From Sphingomonadaceae bacterium (lineage in GTDB: Bacteria; Pseudomonadota; Alphaproteobacteria; Sphingomonadales; Sphingomonadaceae), in the NCBI GenBank assembly GCA_020446665.1, contig JAGREF010000273.1, positions 1 to 5,544 on the forward strand: 5,544 nt of DNA, in the 5' to 3' direction. Below are positions 1 to 5,323 of this stretch, one piece after another. The notes below the pieces were generated by a model that did not search any database, was not told the origin of the DNA, and saw only the letters and a list, made by a program, of their open reading frames with translations. Position 1 is the first letter of the stretch. Every line of letters begins with the position of its first letter. The position numbers and the translations under genes are program-made.

Positions 1-642
1 CCCATGCCGCCGCACAGCCTGACGCTGACCATGGTCGGCACGGGTCTGCTGTGGGTGGGTTGGTTCGGCTTCAATGCCGGTTCCGCTCTCGAAGCCGATG
101 GTTCTGCCGGTCTCGCCATGATCAACACCTTCGTTGCCACGGCTGCAGGTGCGCTGACCTGGATGGTGATCGAACGTCTCGCCGGTCACAAGGGTTCGGC
201 ACTGGGCTTCTGCTCGGGTGTGATTGCCGGTCTGGTCGCTGTGACCCCGGCAGCCGGCAATTCCGGCCCGTTCGGTGCGATCCTGCTCGGCATGGTGGCT
301 TCGGCAATATGCTACTTCGCAGTGGCCAAGGCGAAGGCGAAGTTCGGCTATGACGACTCGCTCGATGCCTTCGGTATCCACGGCGTGGGCGGCATCGTTG
401 GCGCCATCGGTACGGCAGTGGTTTACCAGCCGTTCATTGGCGGCCCCGGCGACGGTTCGACCGCGCTCAGTGCGCAGCTCGGCGTTCAGGTATTCAGTGT
501 TCTCGTGACCATTGCCTGGGCCGGTATCGGCACTCTGATCGCTGGCTTCATCGTCAAGGCAATCATCGGCCTGCGGGTTGATGAAGAAGCCGAAGTCAAC
601 GGGCTGGACATCTCCGAACACGGAGAGCGCGCCTACAACTGA
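1..642 (+). CDS. amtB: Ammonium transporter AmtB, C-terminal part (5' end cut by window edge)
   Basis: This is the C-terminal 213 residues of an Amt/Mep/Rh-family inner-membrane channel that brings ammonium into the cell. The frame is open from base 1, so the true start lies outside the window; Amt proteins are usually 400 residues or more, so about half is missing. Visible family marks are WFGFNAGSAL (residues 21-30), the GLVAVTPAAG segment (77-86), and DDSLDAFGIHGVGG (118-131), whose H127 matches the second pore histidine of the family (H318 in E. coli AmtB). Several long hydrophobic helices alternate with short loops. The last 23 or so residues, beginning LRVDEEAEVNGLD and ending GERAYN, are the conserved cytoplasmic tail that contacts GlnK. 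The gene is followed by two hairpins and then by glnK on the same strand, which fits the usual AmtB-GlnK partnership. The product call is very secure; the promoter is not in view. Confidence 0.96.
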   Translation, partial: PMPPHSLTLTMVGTGLLWVGWFGFNAGSALEADGSAGLAMINTFVATAAGALTWMVIERLAGHKGSALGFCSGVIAGLVAVTPAAGNSGPFGAILLGMVASAICYFAVAKAKAKFGYDDSLDAFGIHGVGGIVGAIGTAVVYQPFIGGPGDGSTALSAQLGVQVFSVLVTIAWAGIGTLIAGFIVKAIIGLRVDEEAEVNGLDISEHGERAYN

Positions 643-652
643 TCAAAAGTTT

Positions 653-694
653 GGCGGGACCGGGTTTTCCTCTCCTCTCCTCCCCGGTCTCGCC
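653..694 (+). other. Stem-loop with all-pyrimidine loop just after amtB
   Basis: The left arm GGCGGGACCGGG (653-664) pairs with CCCGGTCTCGCC (683-694) over 12 positions with a single G-U wobble. The 18-base loop between them (665-682) contains only C and T. It begins 10 bases after the amtB stop. There is no T-run after the stem, so it is not a standard intrinsic terminator by itself; it could stabilise the amtB mRNA end or act with the terminator at 727-758. Confidence 0.6.
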
Positions 695-726
695 TCACCA
701 CGTTCCTCCTGCGAACGAAACTTAAT

Positions 727-758
727 GGGCCGGAGCCAGCCGCTCCGGCCCCTTTTTT
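727..758 (+). terminator. Rho-independent terminator between amtB and glnK
   Basis: A perfect 10-bp GC-rich stem, GGGCCGGAGC (727-736) with GCTCCGGCCC (742-751), encloses a 5-base loop and is followed by C and six T residues (753-758). This is a textbook intrinsic terminator reading on the plus strand. It lies 84 bases after the amtB stop and 63 bases before the glnK start, so the two genes are not a simple uninterrupted operon. Some read-through into glnK remains possible. Confidence 0.9.
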
Positions 759-787
759 CGTCTTTATCCGGCGGCCATGCTCGACTA

Positions 788-803
788 GGTTCCGGTCCGA
801 ACC
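788..803. repeat. Short inverted repeat upstream of glnK
   Basis: GGTTC (788-792) and GAACC (799-803) are inverted around a 6-base centre, 18 bases before the glnK start. It could be a small operator or a leader stem-loop. Five-base arms can arise by chance, so confidence is low. Confidence 0.25.
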
Positions 804-807
804 AGTT

Positions 808-815
808 AAGAGGGG
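808..815 (+). promoter_or_regulatory. Ribosome binding site of glnK
   Basis: The purine run AAGAGGGG ends 6 bases before the ATG at 822 and is the only good Shine-Dalgarno-like sequence nearby. It supports this start, which also gives the standard PII N-terminus and a length of 112 residues. Confidence 0.7.
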
Positions 816-821
816 CCTCGC

Positions 822-1160
822 ATGAAATACGTCATCGCCGTCATCAAACCGCATAAGCTTGACGAAGTGCGCGAAGCGCTTGGCAATATCGGTGTGGCAG
901 GGATGACCGTTTCCGAGGTCAAGGGGTTCGGCCGACAGAAAGGCCAGACGGAAATCTATCGCGGTGCCGAATACCAGACCTATTTCATGCCCAAGGTGAA
1001 GCTGGAAATCGCAGTAAGCGATGAAATGGCGGGCCAGGTGACCGAAGCGATCCAGCAGGCGGCAGGCACAGGTTCAATTGGCGATGGCAAGATCTTCGTG
1101 CTTGATCTGGGCGCAGCAACACGCATCCGCACCGGTGAAGTTGGCGAGACCGCACTGTAA
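822..1160 (+). CDS. glnK: PII nitrogen regulatory protein, GlnK type
   Basis: This is a complete 112-residue PII signal protein, the exact usual length. PII trimers sense ATP/ADP and 2-oxoglutarate and control nitrogen metabolism by binding partners; the GlnK type blocks AmtB when nitrogen is plentiful. The canonical residues fall at their standard numbers: G37, Q39 and K58 around the T-loop, Y51 as the expected uridylylation site in RGAEYQTY, the nucleotide-binding G87-D88-G89-K90, and R101 and R103 in [10 protein letters not shown]. The sequence IYRGAEY and the C-terminal signature [14 protein letters not shown] are those of active PII proteins. The gene lies after amtB, the reverse of the common glnK-amtB order, and a terminator separates the two, so it may use its own promoter; no convincing sigma-54 or sigma-70 site is visible in the short space between. 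GlnB is the alternative name for the same family; GlnK is chosen from the link with amtB. Confidence 0.93.
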   Translation: MKYVIAVIKPHKLDEVREALGNIGVAGMTVSEVKGFGRQKGQTEIYRGAEYQTYFMPKVKLEIAVSDEMAGQVTEAIQQAAGTGSIGDGKIFVLDLGAATRIRTGEVGETAL

Positions 1161-1182
1161 CCCGGTAGATCCAGCGCCGCCC

Positions 1183-2073
1183 TTATTCCGGTCGCTGTTG
1201 GCGTTCCAGCCAGCGGGCGCGGATTTCATCGGATGTGTCGCGGCTGCCATCATGGCTCCAGCCGGGTTCTCGCAAGAGATAGCCAAGCTTGTACCGCCAG
1301 GGTGCGGCCCACAGATCGCGGGCTATTCCGATCCATTCGTGAAACACAGCCCATAGCAGGTTGAAGCTGCCAAGCTGCTTCACAATGCCGTAGCGAATAC
1401 GCTCGCTGTCCTGCTCCTGCTGGAAAGTACCAAATAGCCTGTCCCAGATAATGAAGACCCCGGCATAATTGCGGTCGAGATAGAGCGGATTGGTGGCGTG
1501 ATGCACCCGGTGATGGCTGGGTGTGTTCATCACCGCTTCGAACCAGCGCGGCATGCGGTGGATTGCTTCGGTGTGAATCCAGAACTGATAGATCAGGTTG
1601 AATCCGGCGCAGATGGCAATCATCACCGGGTCGAATCCCAGCACAACCAACGGCAGGCGGAAAAGGAAGCCCAGAGCGAAGAAACCGGTCCAGGTCTGCC
1701 GTAGTGCAGTCGAAAGATTGTAATGCTGGCTCGAATGGTGGTTTACATGGCTGGCCCAGAACCAGCGAATGCGGTGCGCGCTGCGGTGGAACCAGTAATA
1801 GGCCAGATCATCGAGGATGAAGCAGGCGATCCAGGCCCACCATTGCCAGCCGATCTCCAGCAGGCGGAACTGCCATGCCCACAGATAGATAGCGACGACG
1901 AAGCCTCCGGTAAGCAAACCGGCGACTGTGCTGCCCAGCCCAAAGGCGAGGCTGACCAGCGTATCCTTTGGTTCGTATGCCTCCGGCTTGCGGCGCCTTG
2001 CCCAGATCATCTCGATCAGCACCAGCAGCACAAAAGCCGGGACAGCGTAATCAACGGGGCGAAAGTCAGGCAT
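1183..2073 (-). CDS. Sterol desaturase / fatty acid hydroxylase family membrane protein
   Basis: This 296-residue protein belongs to the fatty acid hydroxylase superfamily, membrane enzymes with a di-iron centre that hydroxylate or desaturate lipids, sterols or carotenoids. The histidine clusters that hold the irons are present in order: HRSAH (96-100), HVNHH (109-113), and HRVHH (188-192), with extra candidate ligands at H167 and H172. Hydrophobic segments lie near residues 8-24, 40-66, 76-94 and 128-166, as expected for an integral inner-membrane enzyme. The chosen ATG at 2073 gives the N-terminus MPDFRPVDY and overlaps the end of the upstream gene by 8 bp (ATGCCTGA), a sign of translational coupling; the reading frame stays open 29 codons further upstream, but that part is inside the preceding gene and looks non-coding. 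It is the last gene of a three-gene minus-strand unit and converges with glnK, with only 22 bp between stops and no clear terminator. The substrate cannot be told from sequence. Confidence 0.9.
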   Translation of the reverse strand: MPDFRPVDYAVPAFVLLVLIEMIWARRRKPEAYEPKDTLVSLAFGLGSTVAGLLTGGFVVAIYLWAWQFRLLEIGWQWWAWIACFILDDLAYYWFHRSAHRIRWFWASHVNHHSSQHYNLSTALRQTWTGFFALGFLFRLPLVVLGFDPVMIAICAGFNLIYQFWIHTEAIHRMPRWFEAVMNTPSHHRVHHATNPLYLDRNYAGVFIIWDRLFGTFQQEQDSERIRYGIVKQLGSFNLLWAVFHEWIGIARDLWAAPWRYKLGYLLREPGWSHDGSRDTSDEIRARWLERQQRPE

Positions 2074-2497
2074 ATGTCCGCCCCGCCTGATCCGGCAAGC
2101 GACGGAAACTGGCCGCCCATTCTGCGGCTGCCGGGCCAAGATCCAGTGTTGCCGTTCCAAAACTCGCTTCAGGCAGGGCGATCACCAAACGTCCCTGATC
2201 GAGCCTGCCTTGCACTCGGCTGTCGAGCATGCGTCCGACAAAATTGGCCCCATGCTGGCGGATCAGCATGACCCGGCCAGACGCGTCGCGCAGCAAGGCA
2301 CCATAGCCGAAGCGGTCAAGGGCAATATCCACCGGTTCAAAACCACAATCGACCTCTTCTGCCAGCATGCGCGCAGATTCTGCATCGCGGATACGTGGCT
2401 CCGCGCCCAGCTTCATCCACCGGGCGAGTGCGGCCAGTGCAAGGATCGCCAGCAATGATCCGCCCAATTGCAACAGATTGAAAGCAAGTTCAGCCAT
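2066..2497 (-). CDS. Unrecognised single-pass membrane protein
   Basis: I do not recognise a family for this 143-residue protein. A hydrophobic helix covers about residues 6-26 (LLQLGGSLLAILALAALA), followed at once by positive charge (ARWMK), so it probably has an N-terminal anchor with most of the chain on the cytoplasmic side. Residues 35-135 look like a small mixed alpha/beta soluble domain with short strands such as RVMLIR and RLVIALPEA; there is one cysteine (C51) and no obvious catalytic motif. The start is uncertain: ATG at 2497 is 10 bases after the stop of the upstream gene and begins directly with the anchor; a GTG at 2524 would add nine residues (starting MPTKPDIDP) and overlap the upstream gene by 17 bp. 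Neither has a strong Shine-Dalgarno sequence, which fits coupling to the upstream gene. The 8-bp overlap with the downstream hydroxylase gene suggests the two products are made together and may act on the same membrane process. Confidence 0.75.
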   Translation of the reverse strand: MAELAFNLLQLGGSLLAILALAALARWMKLGAEPRIRDAESARMLAEEVDCGFEPVDIALDRFGYGALLRDASGRVMLIRQHGANFVGRMLDSRVQGRLDQGRLVIALPEASFGTATLDLGPAAAEWAASFRRLPDQAGRTYA

Positions 2498-2507
2498 CGG
2501 ATCAATG

Positions 2508-2948
2508 TCAGGCTTTGTCGGCACCGGCGAGAATATCCATCATCGCCCGAACCGGCGCGACATCATATCCTGCCTGAGCTGCTGCCATGCTGAGCTCTTC
2601 CGGATCGACCCCGGATGAAGCCTGCGCCAGTGCCCAGAGCAGCGTAGAGCGCGTACCAGAACGGCAATAAGCGAGAACCGGCCCGGAACTGGATGCCAGC
2701 GCATCAGCCATGGCTTGAATCTGTGGGCCGCTAAAGCCGCTACGGGTGATGGGAATGGCGACATAATCCATGCCTGCTGCATGGGCGGCCGCTTCCACCT
2801 CTGCGCCCGGCAACTGGCCGGGGTCTTCGCCATCAGGGCGATTGTTGATCACCAGCCTGACGCCATCGGCATATGCCTGCTGCAGGTCTGCCAGCGAAAT
2901 TTGCGGGCTGGCCATGACCGAATCGGACAGGCGACGAAAATCGCTCAT
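2508..2948 (-). CDS. DUF442 / TIGR01244 family phosphatase or sulfurtransferase-like protein
   Basis: This 146-residue cytoplasmic protein matches the DUF442 (TIGR01244) group, whose fold is shared by dual-specificity phosphatases and which is often labelled sulfurtransferase. Signs are the early strand VRLVINNRPDGE (30-41), the IPITRSGFS segment (65-73), and the active-site loop AYCRSGTRS with C95 as the expected nucleophile and R100 closing the loop. C-R-S-G-T-R has four residues between Cys and Arg, closer to a rhodanese loop than to the C-X5-R of classic tyrosine phosphatases, so the chemistry is uncertain. The ATG at 2948 is chosen because AAGGAGA stands 8 bases upstream; the open frame runs further to 3062, but that stretch contains a tandem repeat and reads like a leader. 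It is the first gene of a minus-strand unit with the membrane protein and the hydroxylase. No beta-lactamase-like domain is fused to it, unlike the Blh proteins that carry this domain. Confidence 0.88.
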   Translation of the reverse strand: MSDFRRLSDSVMASPQISLADLQQAYADGVRLVINNRPDGEDPGQLPGAEVEAAAHAAGMDYVAIPITRSGFSGPQIQAMADALASSSGPVLAYCRSGTRSTLLWALAQASSGVDPEELSMAAAQAGYDVAPVRAMMDILAGADKA

Positions 2949-2956
2949 CGGGGTGC

Positions 2957-2963
2957 TCTCCTT
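2957..2963 (-). promoter_or_regulatory. Strong ribosome binding site that fixes the DUF442 gene start
   Basis: On the minus strand these bases read AAGGAGA, an almost ideal Shine-Dalgarno sequence, 8 bases before the ATG at 2948. It argues against starts further upstream in the same open frame. Confidence 0.85.
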
Positions 2964-2990
2964 ACTTGCGCGGCCCTTACTTTCGCGGCC
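2961..2990. repeat. Perfectly adjacent 15-bp tandem repeat, two copies
   Basis: CTTACTTGCGCGGCC (2961-2975) is followed directly by CTTACTTTCGCGGCC (2976-2990); 14 of 15 bases agree. The copy nearer the gene overlaps the ribosome binding site of the minus-strand DUF442 gene, so the repeat sits in the 5' leader of that mRNA. Confidence 0.85.
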
Positions 2991-3234
2991 TTGTGCCCAA
3001 ATGCCCCCGGACTGGCAAGCAAAGCGGCGCGCCGAGTCATGCGAAAATGTCACATTGGGCACCTATACAAAGCGCAAATACTAAATCATTCGCGCAAAGC
3101 CCAAATCTTCGCTATGATAAAAGAAGTTTGGACGGGGCAAGTGGCACAATCATGCGTTTCCCGTTTCCGGCGCGGTCCGCCCACGCAGCCGGTTTTCTCA
3201 ATTGGGGCGATGAGACGAAGGTACGTACGAGCAT
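2991..3234. promoter_or_regulatory. Divergent control region and cold-shock gene leader
   Basis: This AT-richer stretch between two divergent genes should hold both promoters. For the plus strand, TATGAT (3113-3118) is a fair -10 element but lacks a good -35; a second option is TTGGGC (3055-3060) with TACTAA (3079-3084). Either would give a leader of roughly 110-145 bases, of the kind cold-shock genes often have. Two copies of GCGCAAA lie at 3072-3078 and 3092-3098, exactly 20 bp apart. A small GC stem, CCGGC (3168-3172) with GCCGG (3188-3192), is followed by TTTT and lies inside the likely leader. I see no confident minus-strand promoter and no small gene here. Confidence 0.4.
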
Positions 3235-3984
3235 ATGGGTTACGATAGAGGGCGCCGCCGGGGCCGGGATAAGCGGGATGGATTCGGCGAAGACAGTTTC
3301 GATCCCTTCCAGGGCGGACAAGGCGGCTTTGCCCCGCGCGACGATTTTGGCGGTGGTGACCGTTTCGGCGGCGGCGACCGTTTTGGCGGTGGTGGTGATC
3401 GCTTCGGCGGCGGCGGTCGCGGTGGTCCGGGCGGACCGCGCGGCGGCGGTGGCGGCGGCGCTGGCGCTGGTGGCGGCGGTTTCAACCGCATGCCGGCCCA
3501 GGTTGTTGGTACCGGCAAGGGTGTCGTAAAATTCTTCAATGGCCAGAAGGGCTTCGGCTTCATCCAGCAGGAAACTGGCGGTGAAGACGTGTTCGTTCAC
3601 ATCAGCGCTGTCGAACGTGCCGGGCTGGAAGGCCTTGCAGAAGGGCAGGAGCTGGAATTCAATCTGGTGGATCGTGGCGGCAAGATTTCCGCTCAGGATC
3701 TGCAGGTTGTTGGCGATGTGATCGAAGTGGAAAGCAAGCCTGCCGCGCCGCGCCGCGAGCTGACCGGCGAAAGAGCTACCGGCACGGTGAAGTTCTTCAA
3801 TTCGATGAAGGGCTTTGGCTTTCTGGTCCGCGATGATGGCCAGCCCGATGCCTTTGTCCATATCAGCGCTGTTGAACGGTCGGGCTTGTCGAGCCTGAAC
3901 GAAGGCGAACGTTATGAGTTCGACCTTGAAGTTGATCGACGAGGCAAGCACTCGGCGGTCAACCTTGTGCCCGTTCAGGGCTGA
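3235..3984 (+). CDS. Double cold-shock-domain protein with Gly/Arg-rich N-terminal arm
   Basis: This 249-residue protein should bind single-stranded RNA or DNA in the cytoplasm, as cold-shock proteins do when they melt RNA structure. Two cold-shock domains are visible: residues 94-160 with KGFGFI (105-110) and VFVHIS (119-124), and residues 182-247 with KGFGFL (192-197) and AFVHIS (206-211). In both, VKFFN replaces the VKWFN of E. coli CspA, so Trp11 is Phe. A linker of about 20 residues ([16 protein letters not shown]) joins them. Two-domain Csp proteins are known in alphaproteobacteria, for example in Caulobacter. The unusual part is the first 85 residues: a basic start ([13 protein letters not shown]), then FGGGDR-type repeats (38-62), then an almost pure Gly/Pro/Arg run, clearly disordered. 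The ATG at 3235 has only a weak, distant Shine-Dalgarno-like GAAGG (3217-3221); the basic opening [14 protein letters not shown] looks like a genuine N-terminus. A start at M86 would keep both domains but has no good ribosome site. Confidence 0.9.
   Translation: MGYDRGRRRGRDKRDGFGEDSFDPFQGGQGGFAPRDDFGGGDRFGGGDRFGGGGDRFGGGGRGGPGGPRGGGGGGAGAGGGGFNRMPAQVVGTGKGVVKFFNGQKGFGFIQQETGGEDVFVHISAVERAGLEGLAEGQELEFNLVDRGGKISAQDLQVVGDVIEVESKPAAPRRELTGERATGTVKFFNSMKGFGFLVRDDGQPDAFVHISAVERSGLSSLNEGERYEFDLEVDRRGKHSAVNLVPVQG
3346..3420 (+). repeat. FGGGDR-type coding repeats in the cold-shock protein
   Basis: Four consecutive units encode [19 protein letters not shown] and FGGGGR (residues 38-62), with 18- to 21-base periods. 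The units differ at third codon positions (TTT or TTC, GGC or GGT), so the peptide pattern is better kept than the DNA pattern, which suggests selection on the protein rather than very recent slippage. Confidence 0.85.
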
Positions 3985-3986
3985 TT

Positions 3987-4019
3987 CGCTTAAGCGCAGG
4001 TCCGGTTGTTTGACCGGGC
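3987..4019. other. Palindrome and short hairpin after the cold-shock gene
   Basis: A perfect 10-bp palindrome, CGCTTAAGCG (3987-3996), starts 2 bases after the stop. It is followed by CCGGT (4002-4006) pairing with ACCGG (4013-4017), extendable by a wobble and a G-C pair to 4000-4019. Neither has a T-run, so this is at most a weak mRNA 3' end structure. Confidence 0.35.
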
Positions 4020-4038
4020 TCTGCTAACCGCATAAACG
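4010..4038 (+). promoter_or_regulatory. Possible argD promoter
   Basis: TTGACC (4010-4015) matches five of six bases of the -35 consensus. Seventeen bases later is TAAACG (4033-4038), a poor -10; the nearby CATAAA (4031-4036) fits better, but with 15-base spacing. A start near 4045 would place the hairpin at 4046-4085 at the very 5' end of the argD mRNA. The evidence is only consensus resemblance. Confidence 0.3.
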
Positions 4039-4045
4039 GTTGCAC

Positions 4046-4087
4046 ATGGCGGCCCCCTTGGTCCTTCGGACTGCGGGGCCGCCATTT
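4046..4087 (+). terminator. Long hairpin between csp and argD: terminator or argD leader structure
   Basis: ATGGCGGCCCC (4046-4056) pairs perfectly with GGGGCCGCCAT (4075-4085), and an inner stem GTCC (4061-4064) with GGAC (4068-4071) extends the structure. The stem ends in TTT and then GTCGTTT, a weak U-tract. The simplest reading is the terminator of the cold-shock gene, 62-101 bases after its stop. The broken U-tract leaves room for a role as a leader hairpin for argD instead. Confidence 0.6.
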
Positions 4088-4121
4088 GTCGTTTCACAAA
4101 GTCAATTGCGACATTTCAAAC

Positions 4122-4126
4122 AGGAA
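4122..4126 (+). promoter_or_regulatory. Ribosome binding site of argD
   Basis: AGGAA stands 7 bases before the ATG at 4134 and fixes this start. The frame is open back to a TTG at 4086, but that codon lies at the edge of the hairpin and has no ribosome site. Confidence 0.7.
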
Positions 4127-4133
4127 TAAAGCC

Positions 4134-5321
4134 ATGTCGATCTCTCCGTTGATGCCTGTCTATCCCCGGTGCGGTGTGCGGCCTGTGCGCGGCGAGCACT
4201 GCCATCTGATTGATGAAGATGGCACGCGCTATCTCGATTTTGCGAGCGGCATTGCGGTGAATGCGCTGGGTCATTCTCATGCAGGTCTGATCGGGGCCAT
4301 TCAGAAGCAGGCAGAGACATTGATGCATGTCTCCAATCTTTATGGCAGCCCGCAGGGCGAAGCACTGGCGCAGAGGCTGGTCGATAACACCTTTGCAGAC
4401 ACGGTGTTCTTCACCAATTCCGGCGCAGAGGCAGTGGAAGCGGCGATCAAGACTGCGCGGGCCTATCATCAGTCGGTCGGCAATGATGAGAAATTTGAGC
4501 TGATTACATTCAGCAACGCGTTTCACGGCCGCACCATGGCGACCATCAGCGCCTCGAATCAGGAGAAGATGCACAAAGGTTTCATGCCTTTGCTGCCGGG
4601 CTTCAAATATGCCGAATTCGACGATCTGGAATCAGCCAAGGCCCTGATGGGTCCGAATACTGCCGGTTTTCTGGTCGAGCCGATTCAAGGCGAGGGCGGC
4701 ATTCGCCCGGCATCTCAGGAATTCATGTCCGGGCTGCGCGCGCTCGCCGACGAGCATGATCTGATGCTGGTGCTGGATGAAGTGCAATGCGGTGTTGCAC
4801 GGACCGGCGCGCTCTATGCCTATGAGCATTACGGGATCGAGCCGGACGTTCTCGCGACTGCCAAGGGCATTGGCGGTGGCTTCCCGCTTGGCGCATGTCT
4901 GGCCACGGAAAAGGCTGCGCGCGGCATGGTCTTCGGGACCCATGGTTCCACATATGGCGGTAATCCTCTGGCCATGGCGGCGGGCAATGCTGTGCTTGAT
5001 GCGGTTCTTGCAGAAGGCTTCATGACCGAAGTGCAGGAGAAGGGTGAACGTATCCGGGCGCGGCTGGAACAGTTTATCGGCAATTATCCGGATCTGTTCG
5101 AGCTGGTACGTGGGAAAGGGCTGATGCTCGGCCTCAAGATGAAGGTCGAAAGCCGTCCCTTCTATGTCCATCTGCGCGACAACCATCAGCTGCTCACCGT
5201 CGCGGCGGGGGACAATACGCTGCGGATCATCCCGCCGCTGATTATCGGTGATGCCGAAATCGACGAATTTTTCGACAAATTGTCGGCGGGCACCGCTGAT
5301 TTTGAAGTTCCGGAGGGCTGA
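4134..5321 (+). CDS. argD: Acetylornithine aminotransferase ArgD
   Basis: This complete 395-residue protein is a class III, PLP-dependent aminotransferase of the usual ArgD length. It exchanges the amino group between N-acetyl-glutamate semialdehyde and N-acetylornithine, with glutamate and 2-oxoglutarate as partners, in cytoplasmic arginine synthesis; many ArgD enzymes also serve lysine synthesis as DapC. Visible marks are NSGAEA (95-100) for phosphate binding, FHGRT (130-134), VEPIQGEGG (181-189), [12 protein letters not shown] (214-225) with D215 expected to bind the pyridine nitrogen, [14 protein letters not shown] (241-254) with K244 as the PLP-linked lysine, and HGSTYGGNP (270-278). The start is [13 protein letters not shown]. 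The next gene, argF, begins 2 bases after the stop and takes its ribosome site from the argD end, so the two are co-transcribed. A succinylornithine or ornithine aminotransferase role is the alternative, but the link to argF makes ArgD much more likely. Confidence 0.95.
   Translation: MSISPLMPVYPRCGVRPVRGEHCHLIDEDGTRYLDFASGIAVNALGHSHAGLIGAIQKQAETLMHVSNLYGSPQGEALAQRLVDNTFADTVFFTNSGAEAVEAAIKTARAYHQSVGNDEKFELITFSNAFHGRTMATISASNQEKMHKGFMPLLPGFKYAEFDDLESAKALMGPNTAGFLVEPIQGEGGIRPASQEFMSGLRALADEHDLMLVLDEVQCGVARTGALYAYEHYGIEPDVLATAKGIGGGFPLGACLATEKAARGMVFGTHGSTYGGNPLAMAAGNAVLDAVLAEGFMTEVQEKGERIRARLEQFIGNYPDLFELVRGKGLMLGLKMKVESRPFYVHLRDNHQLLTVAAGDNTLRIIPPLIIGDAEIDEFFDKLSAGTADFEVPEG
5312..5317 (+). promoter_or_regulatory. 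Ribosome binding site of argF inside the end of argD
   Basis: GGAGGG, 6 bases before the ATG at 5324, lies within the final argD codons. It fixes the argF start and shows the close coupling of the two genes. Confidence 0.85.
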
Positions 5322-5323
5322 GC

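Noticed and set aside
759..821. Sigma-54 promoter for glnK
   Set aside because: No TGGCAC-N5-TTGC type sequence is present in the space between the terminator and the ribosome site.
2074..2160. Longer N-terminus for the hydroxylase (29 extra residues)
   Set aside because: The extra part is polar, Arg/Gln-rich and lies entirely within the upstream gene; the ATG at 2073 gives an 8-bp coupled overlap and a typical membrane-protein start.
1723..2271. A 182-codon plus-strand open frame opposite the hydroxylase and membrane-protein genes
   Set aside because: It lies antisense to clear coding sequence, spans the junction of two real genes, and the protein has no recognisable pattern.
3214..3230. 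Possible match to the E. coli cspA cold box near GACGAAGGTACGTACGA
   Set aside because: Only a few bases resemble it, it lies next to the start codon rather than at the 5' end of the leader, and the cold box is not known to be kept in alphaproteobacteria.
2715..3248. Plus-strand open frames crossing the DUF442 gene and the divergent region
   Set aside because: They run antisense through the conserved catalytic protein and into the start of the cold-shock gene in another frame, with no ribosome site or domain.
3112..3951. A 279-codon open frame on the minus strand opposite the cold-shock gene
   Set aside because: It mirrors the GC-rich codons of the real gene; its Ala/Thr-rich stretch is the reverse of the Gly-rich arm, and its repeated segments are the two cold-shock domains read backwards. 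It shows no domain and no ribosome site.
4086..4133. TTG start at 4086 for argD, adding 16 residues
   Set aside because: The codon touches the end of the hairpin and has no Shine-Dalgarno sequence, while ATG 4134 has AGGAA at good spacing and gives the family length.
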